From: Undaria pinnatifida
Taxonomy: Eukaryota; Sar; Phaeophyceae; Laminariales; Alariaceae
Length of the DNA: 64,000 bases
Reading direction: 5' to 3'
NCBI GenBank assembly: GCA_012845835.1
Contig: JABAKD010000019.1
Span: 5,689,494 to 5,753,493 of the forward strand
In this document: piece after piece, positions 1 to 9,435 of the stretch
Layout of the letters: every line of letters starts with the position of its first letter
Numbering within the stretch: the stretch's first letter is position 1
The notes under the pieces: generated by a model
What the model saw: the letters and a program-made list of their open reading frames with translations, nothing else
Told to the model about the DNA's origin: nothing
Databases searched by the model: none
Position numbers and translations under genes: made by a program

Positions 1-540
1 ATCGTTGTAGGTGAGTTAACTTTTGGAGTGGGCTACTTGGGTCTACCGGGTTCGTACGCCAGTTCCTGTGTACCCCCTGTATATGTGGCAGGCCAGCGGA
101 AGTCCAGCCCAGGCCTGATGCTCGGGTTGTTAGTGATGTCGAGTCATGGTGGAACATGCGGTGGACGTCGATCGCTACTGTTCCGAAGTGATCTCTCTTC
201 TGTTATATACCTCCAATCTGATTCGTTTTGGCCTTGGATGAGAGCCTGTGGCCTGTGCTCTTGTGTTTGTTTAGTTTTTGGGTTGCCTGCTCTATCCCTT
301 CGGGGGGGCGGTGCCGGCCGATACTGCGGTATTGATATCGCCGGTGTGCTGGTTCTTGCTGAACCAGTTTTCCCGTCTCTTCCCTTTTTTCTTTTTATTT
401 CTCCTTTTTGTGTCCTTTTGGGTACCCTTTGGGGGTTCAGAGGCGATGAGGTCGATATGGACACTACACCATGGAAATAATATTGCAAGGAATTAGTGAA
501 ATTCCGATGATATTGGCTTAAGGAGCCCCGTCATTCAGAA
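1..540. other. unassigned non-coding stretch
   Basis: No domain, RNA or repeat family is recognised here. Open frames exist on both strands (for example 28-480 on + and 144-488 on -). They overlap each other, show no family motifs and look like chance ORFs. A pyrimidine-rich run lies at about 370-420. Confidence 0.4.
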
Positions 541-784
541 AATCAGATAGCTCAAAAGTGCTCTATCGTAGCACGCGTCTACGCACAGATATGACACCCT
601 GTAATTTGCTCGGGCAGCAACCCTTATTATTTTTCTTCGCCACGCACAGATATGCCACCCTAAGGTATATCCGGGCTCCAACCCGGCCCCTCCTTGCCCG
701 CCCCCCGCCCCTTCCCCCCACCCACCCAACGATATACCCGGGCACCAACCGCAATCCCCCCCTGCCCCTGCCCTCCGTCCCCCG

Positions 785-940
785 TTCCCCCGAAAGGTCT
801 CACGGCGCTTTGCGCTTGGTGAAAGCATTGCCTGCCTGGTCGGTGAAAACCCGACATGCTCCGTCCCGGCATTGTACCGATGCGAGGGTCTATGATCTGG
901 CAGACTACGGCCATCCATGGTCATGAGTGCACCCCCCTCC
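785..940 (+). repeat. oligo-C-ended interspersed repeat, family A (copy 1, 5' truncated)
   Basis: This copy shares the block CACGGCGCTT-TGCGCTTGGTG, then CCCGACATGCTCCGTCCCGG, GATGCGAGGGTCTATG and ACTACGGCCAT with other copies at 1539, 1654, 8919, 24151, 26778, 28105, 32175 and 60190. It ends in a C run at about 930. C-rich sequence with two partial direct repeats of CGCACAGATATG lies just upstream (about 583-770). Non-coding. Confidence 0.7.
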
Positions 941-1538
941 TTCTAGAACGGCGGAAAATACTCACGGTTAGACCGCCCTATGATACACCACGGCATCAAC
1001 GCTATCCTTTCTTCCCCGCCCGCCGCCCCCCGCCCCCTCCTCCCGAAGGTCTCTGCAGGCAGCATGCGGGGTTTCACCCCAAGGAGCCCCGCTGAACCCC
1101 GCTCTCCACGCTCTTTTTTCGGCGGCGTCGACGCTAGGCGATGAGGCGTTCTACACGGTAGCCCTGCCGCTGTGCGCCTGGGTCCTCGACCTCGAGCTAT
1201 CTCGCCGGTTGGCATTTTTCTGGGCCTCTACGTACTACGTGGGGCAGGCCGCTAAAGTGAGGGGGGAGACGATATAATCTGATCATTGGAATGCTTGTGC
1301 TTCGTACTTCGTACTTACAGCAGGCTTTTTTTTTATTCTGATGTGAAAGTCCCGTTCACGGGGAAGGTAGGGGTGCAGAGGGAGCGCAGGGAGGCTTTCC
1401 CTGGGTATGACCAATACCAGTACCGACCAACAACACCGCACGACCTTCTGACCGTCGAAACATGCGCGTAGCAGTTGCTAACCAGCCATTTTTCATGCAC
1501 AACGGGTTTTTGGTTGATACTTGGCTGGAGATGCTAAT
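941..1538. other. unassigned stretch with one small dispersed repeat
   Basis: No gene is seen. About 45 bp at 1463-1505 (containing AACATGCGCGTAGCAGTTGC) recur in inverted orientation at 30757-30800. The open frames on both strands lack recognisable motifs. Confidence 0.35.
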
Positions 1539-1652
1539 GGGGGGGGGGTGCACTCAGTTTGTGCATGGCCGTAGTCGTATGGCCATAGACCCTCGCATCC
1601 CTACTATGACGGGACAAAGCACGTCGAGTTTTCACCAACCAGGCAGATGCTG
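1539..1652 (-). repeat. oligo-C-ended repeat, family A (copy 2)
   Basis: On the - strand this is the 3' part of family A, ending in C9 (read as the G run at 1539-1548 on +). The flanks AGATGCTAATG (ends 1538) and AGATGCTGATG (ends about 1653) are near-identical, which suggests a short target-site duplication around the insertion. Confidence 0.75.
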
Positions 1653-1653
1653 A

Positions 1654-1936
1654 TGGGGGGCGGGGGTGTACTCAGTTTGTGCATGGCTGTAATCGTATGA
1701 CCACGGACCCTCGCATCCCTACTATGCCAGGACGGAGCACGTTGGAATTTTCACCAACCATGCAGACATTGCTTGCACCAAGCGTGAAGCGCCGTGGGGT
1801 GTTCGGCGAGTCACATGAAGGGTGAACTGCATCCTTCCAAGAACCGCTCGTAAGACGGACTTCGGCACCTTGTGCCTACTTTCTTGCTTATGGATGACAG
1901 CGCCAATGAGTTATGCTTTGTTTTCTAATGGCGGGG
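1654..1936 (-). repeat. oligo-C-ended repeat, family A (copy 3, longer)
   Basis: The longer copy lies directly beside copy 2 in the same orientation. It matches copy 4 (8919-9435) through GGACGGAGCACGT, the CACCAAGCGTGAAGCGCCGT block, AAGGGTGA-CTGCATCCTT, AACCGCTCGTAAGACGGA and TTATGGATGACAGCGCCAAT. The C/G run is at 1654-1666. Non-coding. Confidence 0.8.
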
Positions 1937-2276
1937 GGGGGCTCAATCGCTGTTAGACGGTTAAGGTGCAGAGGCATTTTTGCATTTTAGTTTAGGAAGA
2001 TTTGTGTTCGTCAATCGGTTTGGGACGTCGTTATGCTACGCGTCTTCTTTTTGTGCTGTTGTTTCTTCGTCATTTTTTGGCGATAGACACACCTGTGCAT
2101 TATCCGATGGCAAGCCCAATAATAATACTCGAGTAATACTTTTCATAGCAGCGACGACATTCCCGCCAGCCTGTGAACCCGACCCCTTACCAACTGCTCC
2201 TTACTACCGTATTAGTAGCACGGGGAAACAATACAATGAGAAAAGAGCGGGACAATGGGGACATGGTCGCAACAAT

Positions 2277-2638
2277 CTGTTAGGCCTATCCTATACCCGC
2301 GGAGCCAATGTTGAGGCGAAGATGTCGTCGCCGAAGGTCTTGCTGCCGAGTTCCCTTGTCGATCGCCGTTCGCAGCAGACACGAGCTGAAACTTTATATT
2401 TTCTACATTTAGCAAGGAGAGCTAAGCCTAGTGCTGACTCGATGGGGACCGAGGATTCCCATCAATCTTCGGCGGGATAGTTTCCGATGGCTATTTTTCC
2501 GGGGCCGGATCAACGCCGTCAATGATGTCGAGACAGTTAGCATCCCGAGATTCTACATTGCCTGACCGGTGGTGTGTCCTTTCGCGCATGCCTGTAACGA
2601 GATTTACGATAGGTATATCCAGCCCTGTCTTCCACATT
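2277..2638 (-). repeat. solo LTR-like repeat of the local Ty3/gypsy family
   Basis: About 360 bp are homologous to 8028-8390. Read on the - strand it starts TGTGGAAGACAG and ends GGCCTAACA, the TG...CA termini expected of an LTR. The second copy is followed on the - strand by a primer binding site, supporting the LTR interpretation. No clear 5-bp target duplication is visible, and no internal retroelement coding follows directly. Confidence 0.65.
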
Positions 2639-2659
2639 ACCCCCTTCTTTTTTCGCCTC

Positions 2660-2942
2660 AAGTCCATCTTAGCTAGGGATGGTCTCATGGCGGTCATCGG
2701 GATAACTGGTTACGATATCGTATATTTTGCCATCGCTGTTGCTGTTGCCCCCCTGAGCTCCAGCCGAGCTGCTGCTCTCCTCCTTCTCTTGTTCCTCCTC
2801 CTCGGGGGCCTCCTCCCTTGCCCAGGGCGGTCCTCCTTGAGTGGGGAGTGCTAGAGCCTCGAACGGGTTGCCTTTCGCGCGGTTCCCCTTCGACCTAGAT
2901 CTCGAGCGAGGCATGGTTCACTTGCACTCGGTGGTCACCAAT
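2660..2942 (-). pseudogene. inverted gag 5' module M1 (PBS + gag start)
   Basis: On the - strand a primer-binding-site-like TGGTGACCACC (about 2940) is followed by an ATG at 2914. That frame starts MPRSRSRSKGN and runs into the acidic, Ser/Gly-rich segment typical of this family's gag N-terminus (EEAPEEEEQEKEES). It stops by about 2669. It is a fragment that lacks the N-terminal RQPPLPDP segment present in the other modules. Confidence 0.65.
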
Positions 2943-2946
2943 GAGC

Positions 2947-3264
2947 CGGTCGCCCCGGTGGCGTATCAGGTTATCCTCGAGCCTGGTATAGGTCAGTTTC
3001 GTGAGTTCGGGCCCGGCCGAGTGTATACTCGTATTATTTCGTTGGGACTTTTTCTTGTGCGCAAATTGACTTGCGGAAAGCGCGAGAGCGTGAGTTAGCA
3101 ACACTCGATGAAAAATCGACGAGCAGTGGGATTGCGGAACCCTGTGCGCGATAAAAATTGAAGGCAAGAACCGGGGGGGAGAAGGGACGACACCTGTGAT
3201 CACGGCTTGTCCAGAAGCTGAAAAGTAAAAGTGTGAGAAAAAGAAAAAAGAAGAAAGAATAATG
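2947..3264 (+). repeat. tRNA-derived SINE (family S, copy 1)
   Basis: A tRNA-like head at 2947-3028 (GTCGCCCCGGTGG start, A-box-like and TTCG-containing B-box-like segments) is followed by a body of about 210 bp and an A-rich tail (3225-3264). The same arrangement occurs on the - strand at 16780-17088 and 45062-45384. It lies exactly between two inverted gag modules, so it probably inserted there. No protein is encoded; transcription would be by Pol III if active. Confidence 0.8.
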
Positions 3265-3274
3265 CTCAACCGAT

Positions 3275-3470
3275 CCTCCTCCTCGGGGGTTTCTTCCCTT
3301 GCCCCGGGCGGTCCTCCCTGAGTGGGGGGTGCTGCAGCCTCGACTGCGTTGCCTTGCTGTGAAGCGGTGGGGTCAGTCAGAGGGGGCTGGCGAGTTGTCG
3401 TGCGGTTCCTCTTCGATCTAGATCCCGAGCGAGGCATGCTTCACATGTATTCGGCAGTCACCAATGTGTA
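3275..3470 (-). pseudogene. inverted gag 5' module M2
   Basis: The - strand ATG at 3437 begins MPRSGSRSKRN and continues through a Pro-rich RQPPLTDP segment and an acidic stretch. It is homologous to modules M1, M3, M4 and M5. The PBS-like segment (mutated to TGGTGACTGCC) lies just upstream at about 3450-3468. Its upstream end meets M3 head-to-head at a palindrome centred near 3475. Confidence 0.65.
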
Positions 3471-3484
3471 TATAGCTGGTATGC

Positions 3485-3770
3485 TTTAACATTGGTGGCC
3501 ACCGAGTACAAGTGAACCATGCCTCGCTCGGGATCTGTATCGAAGAGGAACCGCGTGAAAACTCGCCAGCCCCCTCTGCCTGACCCCACCACCTCACAGC
3601 AAGGCAACGCAATCGAGGCTCTGGCACCCCGCACGCAGGGAGGACCGCCCGGGGCACGGGAGGAGGCTCCCGAGGAGGAGGAACAAGAGAAAGAGGAGAG
3701 CGGCAGCGCGGGTGGAGCTAAGGGGGACAACAGCAGCAGCGATGGTGGAAGAGATGATGACTATCCTCGT
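3485..3770 (+). pseudogene. gag 5' module M3 (PBS + gag start)
   Basis: TTAACA then TGGTGGCCACC (a mutated PBS) precedes the ATG at 3519, whose frame starts MPRSGSVSKRN. RQPPLPDP follows, then GPPGAREEAPEEEE and a Ser/Gly/Asp-rich tail. After about 3770 the frame runs into the inverted module M4, so the real gag homology ends there. Confidence 0.65.
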
Positions 3771-3957
3771 CCTCAGGGACTTCCTCCCTGGCCTCGGGTC
3801 CTCACTGCATGGGGCGCGCGTGAGTCTCGAATTGGTTGCCGTGCTCTGAGGCGGTGGGATCGGTCAGCGGGGGCTGGCGAGTTTTCGCGCGGTTCCTCTT
3901 CGACCTAGATCGCGAGCGAGGCATGGTTCACATGTACTCGGCAGTCACCAATGTCTA
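3765..3957 (-). pseudogene. inverted gag 5' module M4
   Basis: The - strand ATG at 3924 is in the gag-start context with a mutated PBS (TTGGTGACTGCC) upstream. The copy is diverged and soon interrupted. It faces M5 head-to-head across about 10 bp of LTR-end remnant (TATATATGCTTTAACA). Confidence 0.6.
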
Positions 3958-3964
3958 TATATGC

Positions 3965-5580
3965 TTTAACATTGGTGACCACCGAGTACAAGTGAACCGT
4001 GCCTCGCTCGGGGTCTGCATCGAAGAGGAACCACGCGAAAACTCGCCAGCCCCCTCTGCCTGACCCCCTCGCCCCACAGCAAGGCAACGCAGTCGAGGCT
4101 CTGGCACCCCCCACTCGGGGAGGACCGCCCGGGGCAAGGGGGAAGGCCCCCGAGGAGAAGGGACAAGAGAAAGAGGAGAGCGGCAGCGCGGGTGGAGCTC
4201 ATGGGGACAGCAGCCGCAGCGATGGTGGAAGAGATGATGACGAGGATATCGTTTCTTCGAGGTAGCATGCAGAATTTTCGGCCGGCGCTTCTAATCTGGC
4301 AGAATATTCGTTGGCTGCTCCCAGCGCGCTTCCTGCAAGCGATCCTGTGCGAGTCGAGACGGCTGCATGCCTCAGGAGGTGCATGTTGGATGAAACTACC
4401 CCGCCAGCATGGGTCCTCCAGATGGTGTTTGGTGCCTGGCAACATGCGCCCGGCGGGCGACCCGACAGAACGCCGTATTGGGGAGTTGAGAGGAGCTCCA
4501 ACGTTGCCGTAACAAAGCCTCGATACTGCTTTTCAGGGAGTAGAGAGCGCAGTCACTCATGCGAGTACTGCACCCCCCCCATTTAGCACTCGAGTAGTTC
4601 TGACAGCAACGGTGGTAGCCCCCCCACCGACCAATCTATCCAGCTCTCACAGGTAGCCCACACCTCAGCGACGGCAGCACCCCCTCCTGACTCGCTCAAT
4701 ACAGCACGTATCACCTCTGCTGTAGCCGCGCCTGCTGAACAACCAGCCGCAACCTCGACCTATCACACAGAACACGGAAAGTTTTGTATCGAAAAATTTG
4801 ATCTCCCATCATCGCTCGAGCTTGTAGGACCACCGACAACAGATGTACCAGAGATCATGGCCCCCTTCTGATTTCGCACCCGCTTGCATTCTCCTGACGA
4901 CACACCTGAGACAGTTATTGATCACTATACTGTCAAGTACATAGCACTTTTAGTTAGCGGTGAAGCAGTGAACAGTATGCAGCAACTGCAGTGTGAAACC
5001 CTGGAGTGGAGAACTGAGAAAGAACTAGCAGAACTTAGTGCTGATGACGGGGACGTCGAAATCCGAGTCGCTCGCTCTTGGAACGATTGAATCAACGCGT
5101 TTACCAACTTGTTCAGCCCGGACAATCGCATCGTCCTCCTCGCACGCACTATCGCTAACCCCAAACGGGGAAGCAGCGAATCCGTTGACACTTGCGAACT
5201 GAGAGTGACCCAAGCATATGCGCGACTACTCGGCGAAGCAAAACGTACCGCCCCTAAAAATGCCTCACCGTGTAAAAACGAGTGGCAAACATCACTCATG
5301 GCTACTTTCAAAAGCGGCTTGAACCCCGAGATACGTGTTGAGCTCTTGCGTGAGGACCCCTCCCTCACGTATCAAGCACCTCGTGCCAAAAAACACGAAA
5401 CAAACGCCTTACGCGGGTCATCCGCCCCCCCTCCGACCACGCATGTCTCGGCCGTCATCGGTGCTTCCCCTGCCCACGACCGACAGTTGATCACCTCGAT
5501 GGCTAATATCGAGAAATCCATCGTAAGCAAGATCACGGCAGCGCGGAGTAGCGAAAAAACGTCACCAGCTCACGCTATTC
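3965..5580 (+). pseudogene. Ty3/gypsy-type retrotransposon gag (main body, M5), decayed
   Basis: The PBS TGGTGACCACC at about 3974 is preceded by the LTR-end-like TTTAACA. The gag ATG is at 3999 (frame starts MPRSGSASKRN). The acidic N-terminus runs to about 4265 and stops at a TAG. Homology then continues through 4270-4560 (a second copy of this part lies at 41880-42080) and, in an almost open frame at about 4570-5610, through a capsid-like region (FCIEKFDLP; ELRVTQAYARLLGEA; WQTSLMATFKSGLNPEIRV). Single TGA stops occur near 4869 and 5088. The capsid call rests on its position upstream of a Cys/His knuckle and protease and on a gag-like helical composition. The element is non-functional. Confidence 0.65.
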
Positions 5581-5730
5581 CTACAATGGGATCCGAAGGG
5601 TGCGCCAGCTAGCGTTGGGCTGCGAAAGCAACTGAGTTAAATCGACACATGACGCGTATGAAAATACGTGGAAGTGTGGTGAGCTAAAACTTTATTTTTC
5701 CCCATCCGCCGGAGAAAAAAAAAAAAAAAA
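5580..5730 (+). repeat. 145-bp poly(A)-tailed repeat (family C, copy 1) inserted in gag
   Basis: It starts CCTACAATGGGA, includes TGCGCCAGCTAGCGTTGGG and GGAAGTGTGGTGAGCTAAA, carries the small palindrome CATCCGCCGGAG, and ends in about 16 A. Copies lie at 20547-20704 (+), 30000-30150 (-) and in part 43376-43440 (-). It interrupts the gag frame just before the nucleocapsid-like segment, so it inserted after the retroelement. No clear tRNA A/B boxes are seen; its origin is unknown. Confidence 0.8.
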
Positions 5731-6725
5731 GGTCACCTTCGACGCTAGCCCTCACGGCCCTTCCGCCAAACGCGGCCGCACCGCTAGCAACGACAGCGAC
5801 CGGTCGCAAGGCGAAGGTGGCGGCCGCGAAGCCATGTGGCTATCCCACGTGTCGTCACCGCGACTCTTACTCGCGTCCCAAGTGCAGGCTTGCGAAAACT
5901 CACGAGCAGAAGGGATGGGTGGTCATTACGACCGATGATTGAGGGGTCCCCCGCCGGTTGCCTCTTGCCTCAAACTGGTTCGGGGAGTAGTGAAACTGGG
6001 CTCACCGAGCCCGTGGTACAAACGGTAGCACGAGTAGCTAGCGTAGCCGTAGCAAACGTCGATAGATATAGTAATAAGAGGAGGGATAAGTGTGCTCGAA
6101 CACCCAACACCAACCCTCTGGCGAGCGCCCGTGCAAAACACGTACATGCAGACGACCAGTCGAATACTGTGACAGACTTAGTAAATAAGCAGCAGATTCA
6201 GAACGCTTTAGCAGTACAGCATGGGGTTGAATCCGCCGTAGAAGCAACAATCAGAGTCGAGAAGAGTAGTCAGCGTCATAATGATACGGTTTTCACCTTC
6301 GGTGATACCACAAGCCTTGTATGTTTCTGCTGCGCGTCCCGCAATTTAAATGAGAAAATTCAATATCAAGATGTATCATCATGCGATGTAACCACGAAAC
6401 GCGCTTCGATGCTTCCCACGCGTCCGCAATGAGTGGGTATCCCAGATATCCCATCCCTTTAAACTCGAAGCGCGGACGAATAACGCCAGAGAAAATAATC
6501 ATCCGGCGCACAATGTCACCATAGACACAGCCACTGATGTACCATGCATATCTGTTGAATTCGTAAAGACACATCCCACAATGAAAGACACTGAAATTTT
6601 CGCAGTGCCCCCGGGAGCGATCAACCTCAGCAGCGCTGATGATTCGCCTCTCAAAAAATTGGAATACGTGCGTTTTCAACTGACATTAGGAGATACCACC
6701 CTACCAGTAGAAGCGCGTGTATGCC
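5731..6725 (+). pseudogene. retrotransposon nucleocapsid and protease-region remnant
   Basis: After the family C insertion a basic segment (GRKAKVAAAK) leads into a Cys/His cluster (CGYPTCRHRDSYSRPKC, about 5832-5885) resembling a variant gag zinc knuckle. Further on, about 6440-6720 contains a frame ending KLEYVRFQLTLGDTTLPVE, which resembles the start of a retropepsin-like domain. Many stops separate these pieces. 5880-6560 is homologous to 41070-41745. The protease active site, RT and RNase H are absent. At about 6725 the sequence switches to - strand integrase. Confidence 0.6.
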
Positions 6726-7990
6726 TTCTTTAGTGCCAGGCATTATGCTTCGGTGGACGGACACTTGTCGTTTGTCGTTTGTAAGTCTTACTCTATACAC
6801 CACTGGTGATAATTGTGAGCAGATGTCATACGGTCCTCGCAGCAGTTTTGGTTTGGGACCATCCGAGTCCTGATATGGTTTGTACACGAGTACTTCCTGT
6901 CCAGGTTGGAACACGAGGTTCAGTTTTAATTTGCTGCTATTTTCTGCCTGTTTGTCTGCACGCTCGGTCAGGTTTCGGCGTGCCAGCTCAAAAGCGATTT
7001 GCAAACTGTTTCGCGTGTTTTGTACGAATTCTTTGGTGTCTGCTGCTCTTCCTGCATGAGGACTCCCGATAATTATACCGACGGGGAGTCGAGGTTGTCG
7101 ACCGAATATTAAAAAAACAGCGTCTCATGCATCGTAGCACTAAAAGTAGAGTTATGAGCTAATTGGACGAACGGTAAAATGCCCAGTTTTTGTGATCAAT
7201 CGCGCTATGCATGGCCAGCATGCTGTGCATGGTAGAGTGTACTCGTTGTTATACTGTATCTCCCTGAGGTCGATGCGGGGCCATTCGGGCCTTTTGTATC
7301 AGAGGATCTGCTGCAACTGATATATTACTCTGTTTTCGAATTCGGTGCCTTGGTCTGAGTGCAAGTTCTCTGGTGGGCCGAAAATACCGATTATTCGCTC
7401 AATGATGGCCCGGGCTACGGTTTCGGCCGCTTTATCACGCACCGTCAACAGCAACGCAAAGCGCGTCAGGTTGTCCATCATCGAGATAATGTATTCAGAT
7501 TCGATCCCTGCTGCTGAAATTGATACCGGTTTGTACCTCCACTAAGACAACTGATGTTCTTCGAAATGGCCGCTCAACAAGTCTGTGGCCTGTAGGGAGG
7601 TTGGGTCTGTTGTGTGCTGTTTTTCGTCGCTGACAAGCTTGGCGTTTGTCTCCCTGCCGCTGAAGTTGATACCGATTTTACAACTAATTTTCAAGGACGT
7701 CAGCCGTGAGTTTGACGAATTTCAGGTCAATACTCATCTTTTGTACTCCGCTCAGTCAACCGATGTTCTTTGAAATAGCCGCTCAACAGGTAAAAGGCCT
7801 GTCGGAAGCTTGGGCCTGTTGTGTGTTTTTTTTTAGTCGTTGACAAGCCTGGGATTGTCGCACCAATATCGGACGTCGCGGCCTATGGTAGGCCACCAAC
7901 AGTTCTGGCGGATTTTATCGTAAGTCGGTCTGAATGCGAGGTGTTCTCCAGACAGAACGTGGTCGTGGTGGTTTTTCAGGTCATGTATTC
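6726..7990 (-). pseudogene. Ty3/gypsy-type integrase remnant (HHCC, DDE core part, C-terminal domain)
   Basis: Read on the - strand, about 7985-7845 encodes a zinc-binding HHCC domain (HVLSGEHLAFRPTYDKIRQN; WWPTIGRDVRYWC). 7481-7299 encodes a DDE-core segment (SMMDNLTRFALLLTV, then GPPENLHSDQGTEFEN with the second Asp). 7004-6730 encodes the C-terminal barrel (QPGQEVLVYKP; GPYDICSQLSPVVYRVRL). Stops and frameshifts occur. The linker between HHCC and core is tandemly duplicated (7507-7660 and 7661-7860), and the second unit carries a dispersed-repeat insertion at 7680-7745. Gag, protease, RT and RNase H are missing upstream of this fragment. Confidence 0.85.
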
Positions 7991-7996
7991 GTACTC

Positions 7997-8024
7997 GTGG
8001 GTTCGAATCCCACGGTGGTCACCA
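7997..8024 (-). other. primer binding site covering a whole tRNA T-arm plus CCA
   Basis: The + strand reads as the 3' end of a tRNA: T-stem GTGGG, loop TTCGAAT, stem CCCAC, acceptor strand GGTGGTC, then ACCA. On the - strand it follows the LTR end directly and begins TGGTGACCACC, so it fits a PBS. The copies at 3470-3990 keep only the first 11-12 nt before GAGTAC. The primer tRNA identity is not determined. Confidence 0.7.
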
Positions 8025-8027
8025 ATA

Positions 8028-8390
8028 TTAAACCTATCCTATACCCGGAGCCGATGTCGAGGCGGAGATGTCGTCGCGGAGCGTCTTGGCGCCGAGTTCC
8101 CTTGTCGATAGCCGTTCACAGCAGACGCGAGCTGGAACTGTACATTTACTGTATTTACCAAGGAGAGTGCTAAGCCTAGTTCTGACTCGATGGGGACCAA
8201 GGGTTCCCATGAATCTGCGACGGGATAATGTCCGATGGCTTTTTACCCGGGAACGAGTCAACGCCGTCAATGACGGAGAGACAGTTAGCGCCCCGAGATT
8301 TTACATTGTCTGGCCGGTGACGTGTCCTTTCGCGCATGCGTTTATCGAGATCTACGATAAGTATATCCAACACTGTCTTCCGCAAATGCC
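8028..8390 (-). repeat. LTR of the truncated retrotransposon (- strand)
   Basis: Homologous over its whole length to 2277-2638. On the - strand it starts TGCGGAAGACAG and ends in a mutated form of the GGCCTAACA terminus, followed immediately by the PBS and then the integrase remnant. This gives LTR-PBS-(large deletion)-integrase in one orientation. Confidence 0.7.
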
Positions 8391-8650
8391 CTATACAATA
8401 GCAATAACAATGTCAACAACAATGATAACAAAATCTACAACAGTATCTAAGCCACGTCAACCACACTCTTGAAAAAAGTATCAAGAACAATACTAGCAGT
8501 ATCAACATCAATATTAAAAGCAGTATACCAACAGAAATACCGACAACAATGTTAGTAATGCCAACAACACTATAAATAGCAACATCAAATCAATAATAGC
8601 AATACCACCAAAAGTAGGGCTTACAGCAACAACAATGGCTGCATCATGTT
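8391..8650. repeat. degenerate AAC/AAT-rich low-complexity tract
   Basis: Imperfect repeats of AACAACAAT- and CAATACCAAC-like words fill about 8395-8640. No gene is seen. It may be a decayed microsatellite that grew at the outer LTR boundary. Confidence 0.55.
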
Positions 8651-8918
8651 CGCATCGAGGGACAAGAACGGGGTCTACGTGGAGCCGTGGCGCTTCGAGA
8701 AGATGGAGAACACCAGGCCACCAATAGTTACAACAACTACACCGTATCAAAACCACCTACATGTAAGGGGGAGACCTTTAATTAATCTGCTGTCTCGGGG
8801 ACACGGTGGCTATGCCTTCTCCCCGAATCCTACAACACATGGACGTTCATTGCCCCCCCTCCGCGAACTAAAGTAGCAATTATTTGGTATATGGAGTCCG
8901 CGAATCCCGACAACGCAT

Positions 8919-9435
8919 GGGGGGGGGGTGTACTCAGTGTGTGCATGGCCGTAGTCGTATGGCCATGGACCCTCGCATTTCTACAATGCCGGGACGGAGC
9001 ACGTCGGGTTTTCACCAACCAGGTGCCTGCACCAAGCGCGAAGCGCCGTGAGGTGTTTGGCGAGGCGTATGAAGGGTGAGCTGCATCCTTGCAAGAACCG
9101 CTCGTAAGACGGATATCGGTACCTTGTACCTGCTTTCTTGCTTATGGATGACAGCGCCAATGAGTGACTTTGTTTTCTGGTGTGGCCACTCCAGAGACAG
9201 CAATTACCATGTAACTGCCTCGTAGGTACCTTGCCATATTCACACTACGTGATGCGATCATTCCCCTTGTGTGGAGTTAGAGTTCTCCACCCCGCACAAT
9301 ATGATCTATCTCGACAACCATCATGGTGACCGCGAAAAAAAAAAACGGCACTCTGGTTGTCTAGCTCACGCAGTGATCGGCATCTTTTACATCGTCATTG
9401 CCAACCAACGCCAACCCCAGTATGCAGTTTCTTTT
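8919..9435 (-). repeat. oligo-C-ended repeat, family A (copy 4, near full length)
   Basis: One of the two longest copies. The C run (G run on +) is at 8919-8929. Matches to the copy at 60190-60722 extend for about 500 bp, through CATCACGTAGTGT, GGTGGAGAACT, TCGAGATAGATCAT and up to the GTTGGCGTTGGTTGGCAA block at the 5' end. An internal A/T-rich homopolymer (about 9338) is shared. No ORF is conserved between copies. Confidence 0.8.

Noticed and set aside
3418-4137. Open frames antisense to gag (for example 3905-4114 and 3458-3730 on -)
   Set aside because: They are the reverse of the gag modules; head-to-head copies make both strands look open.
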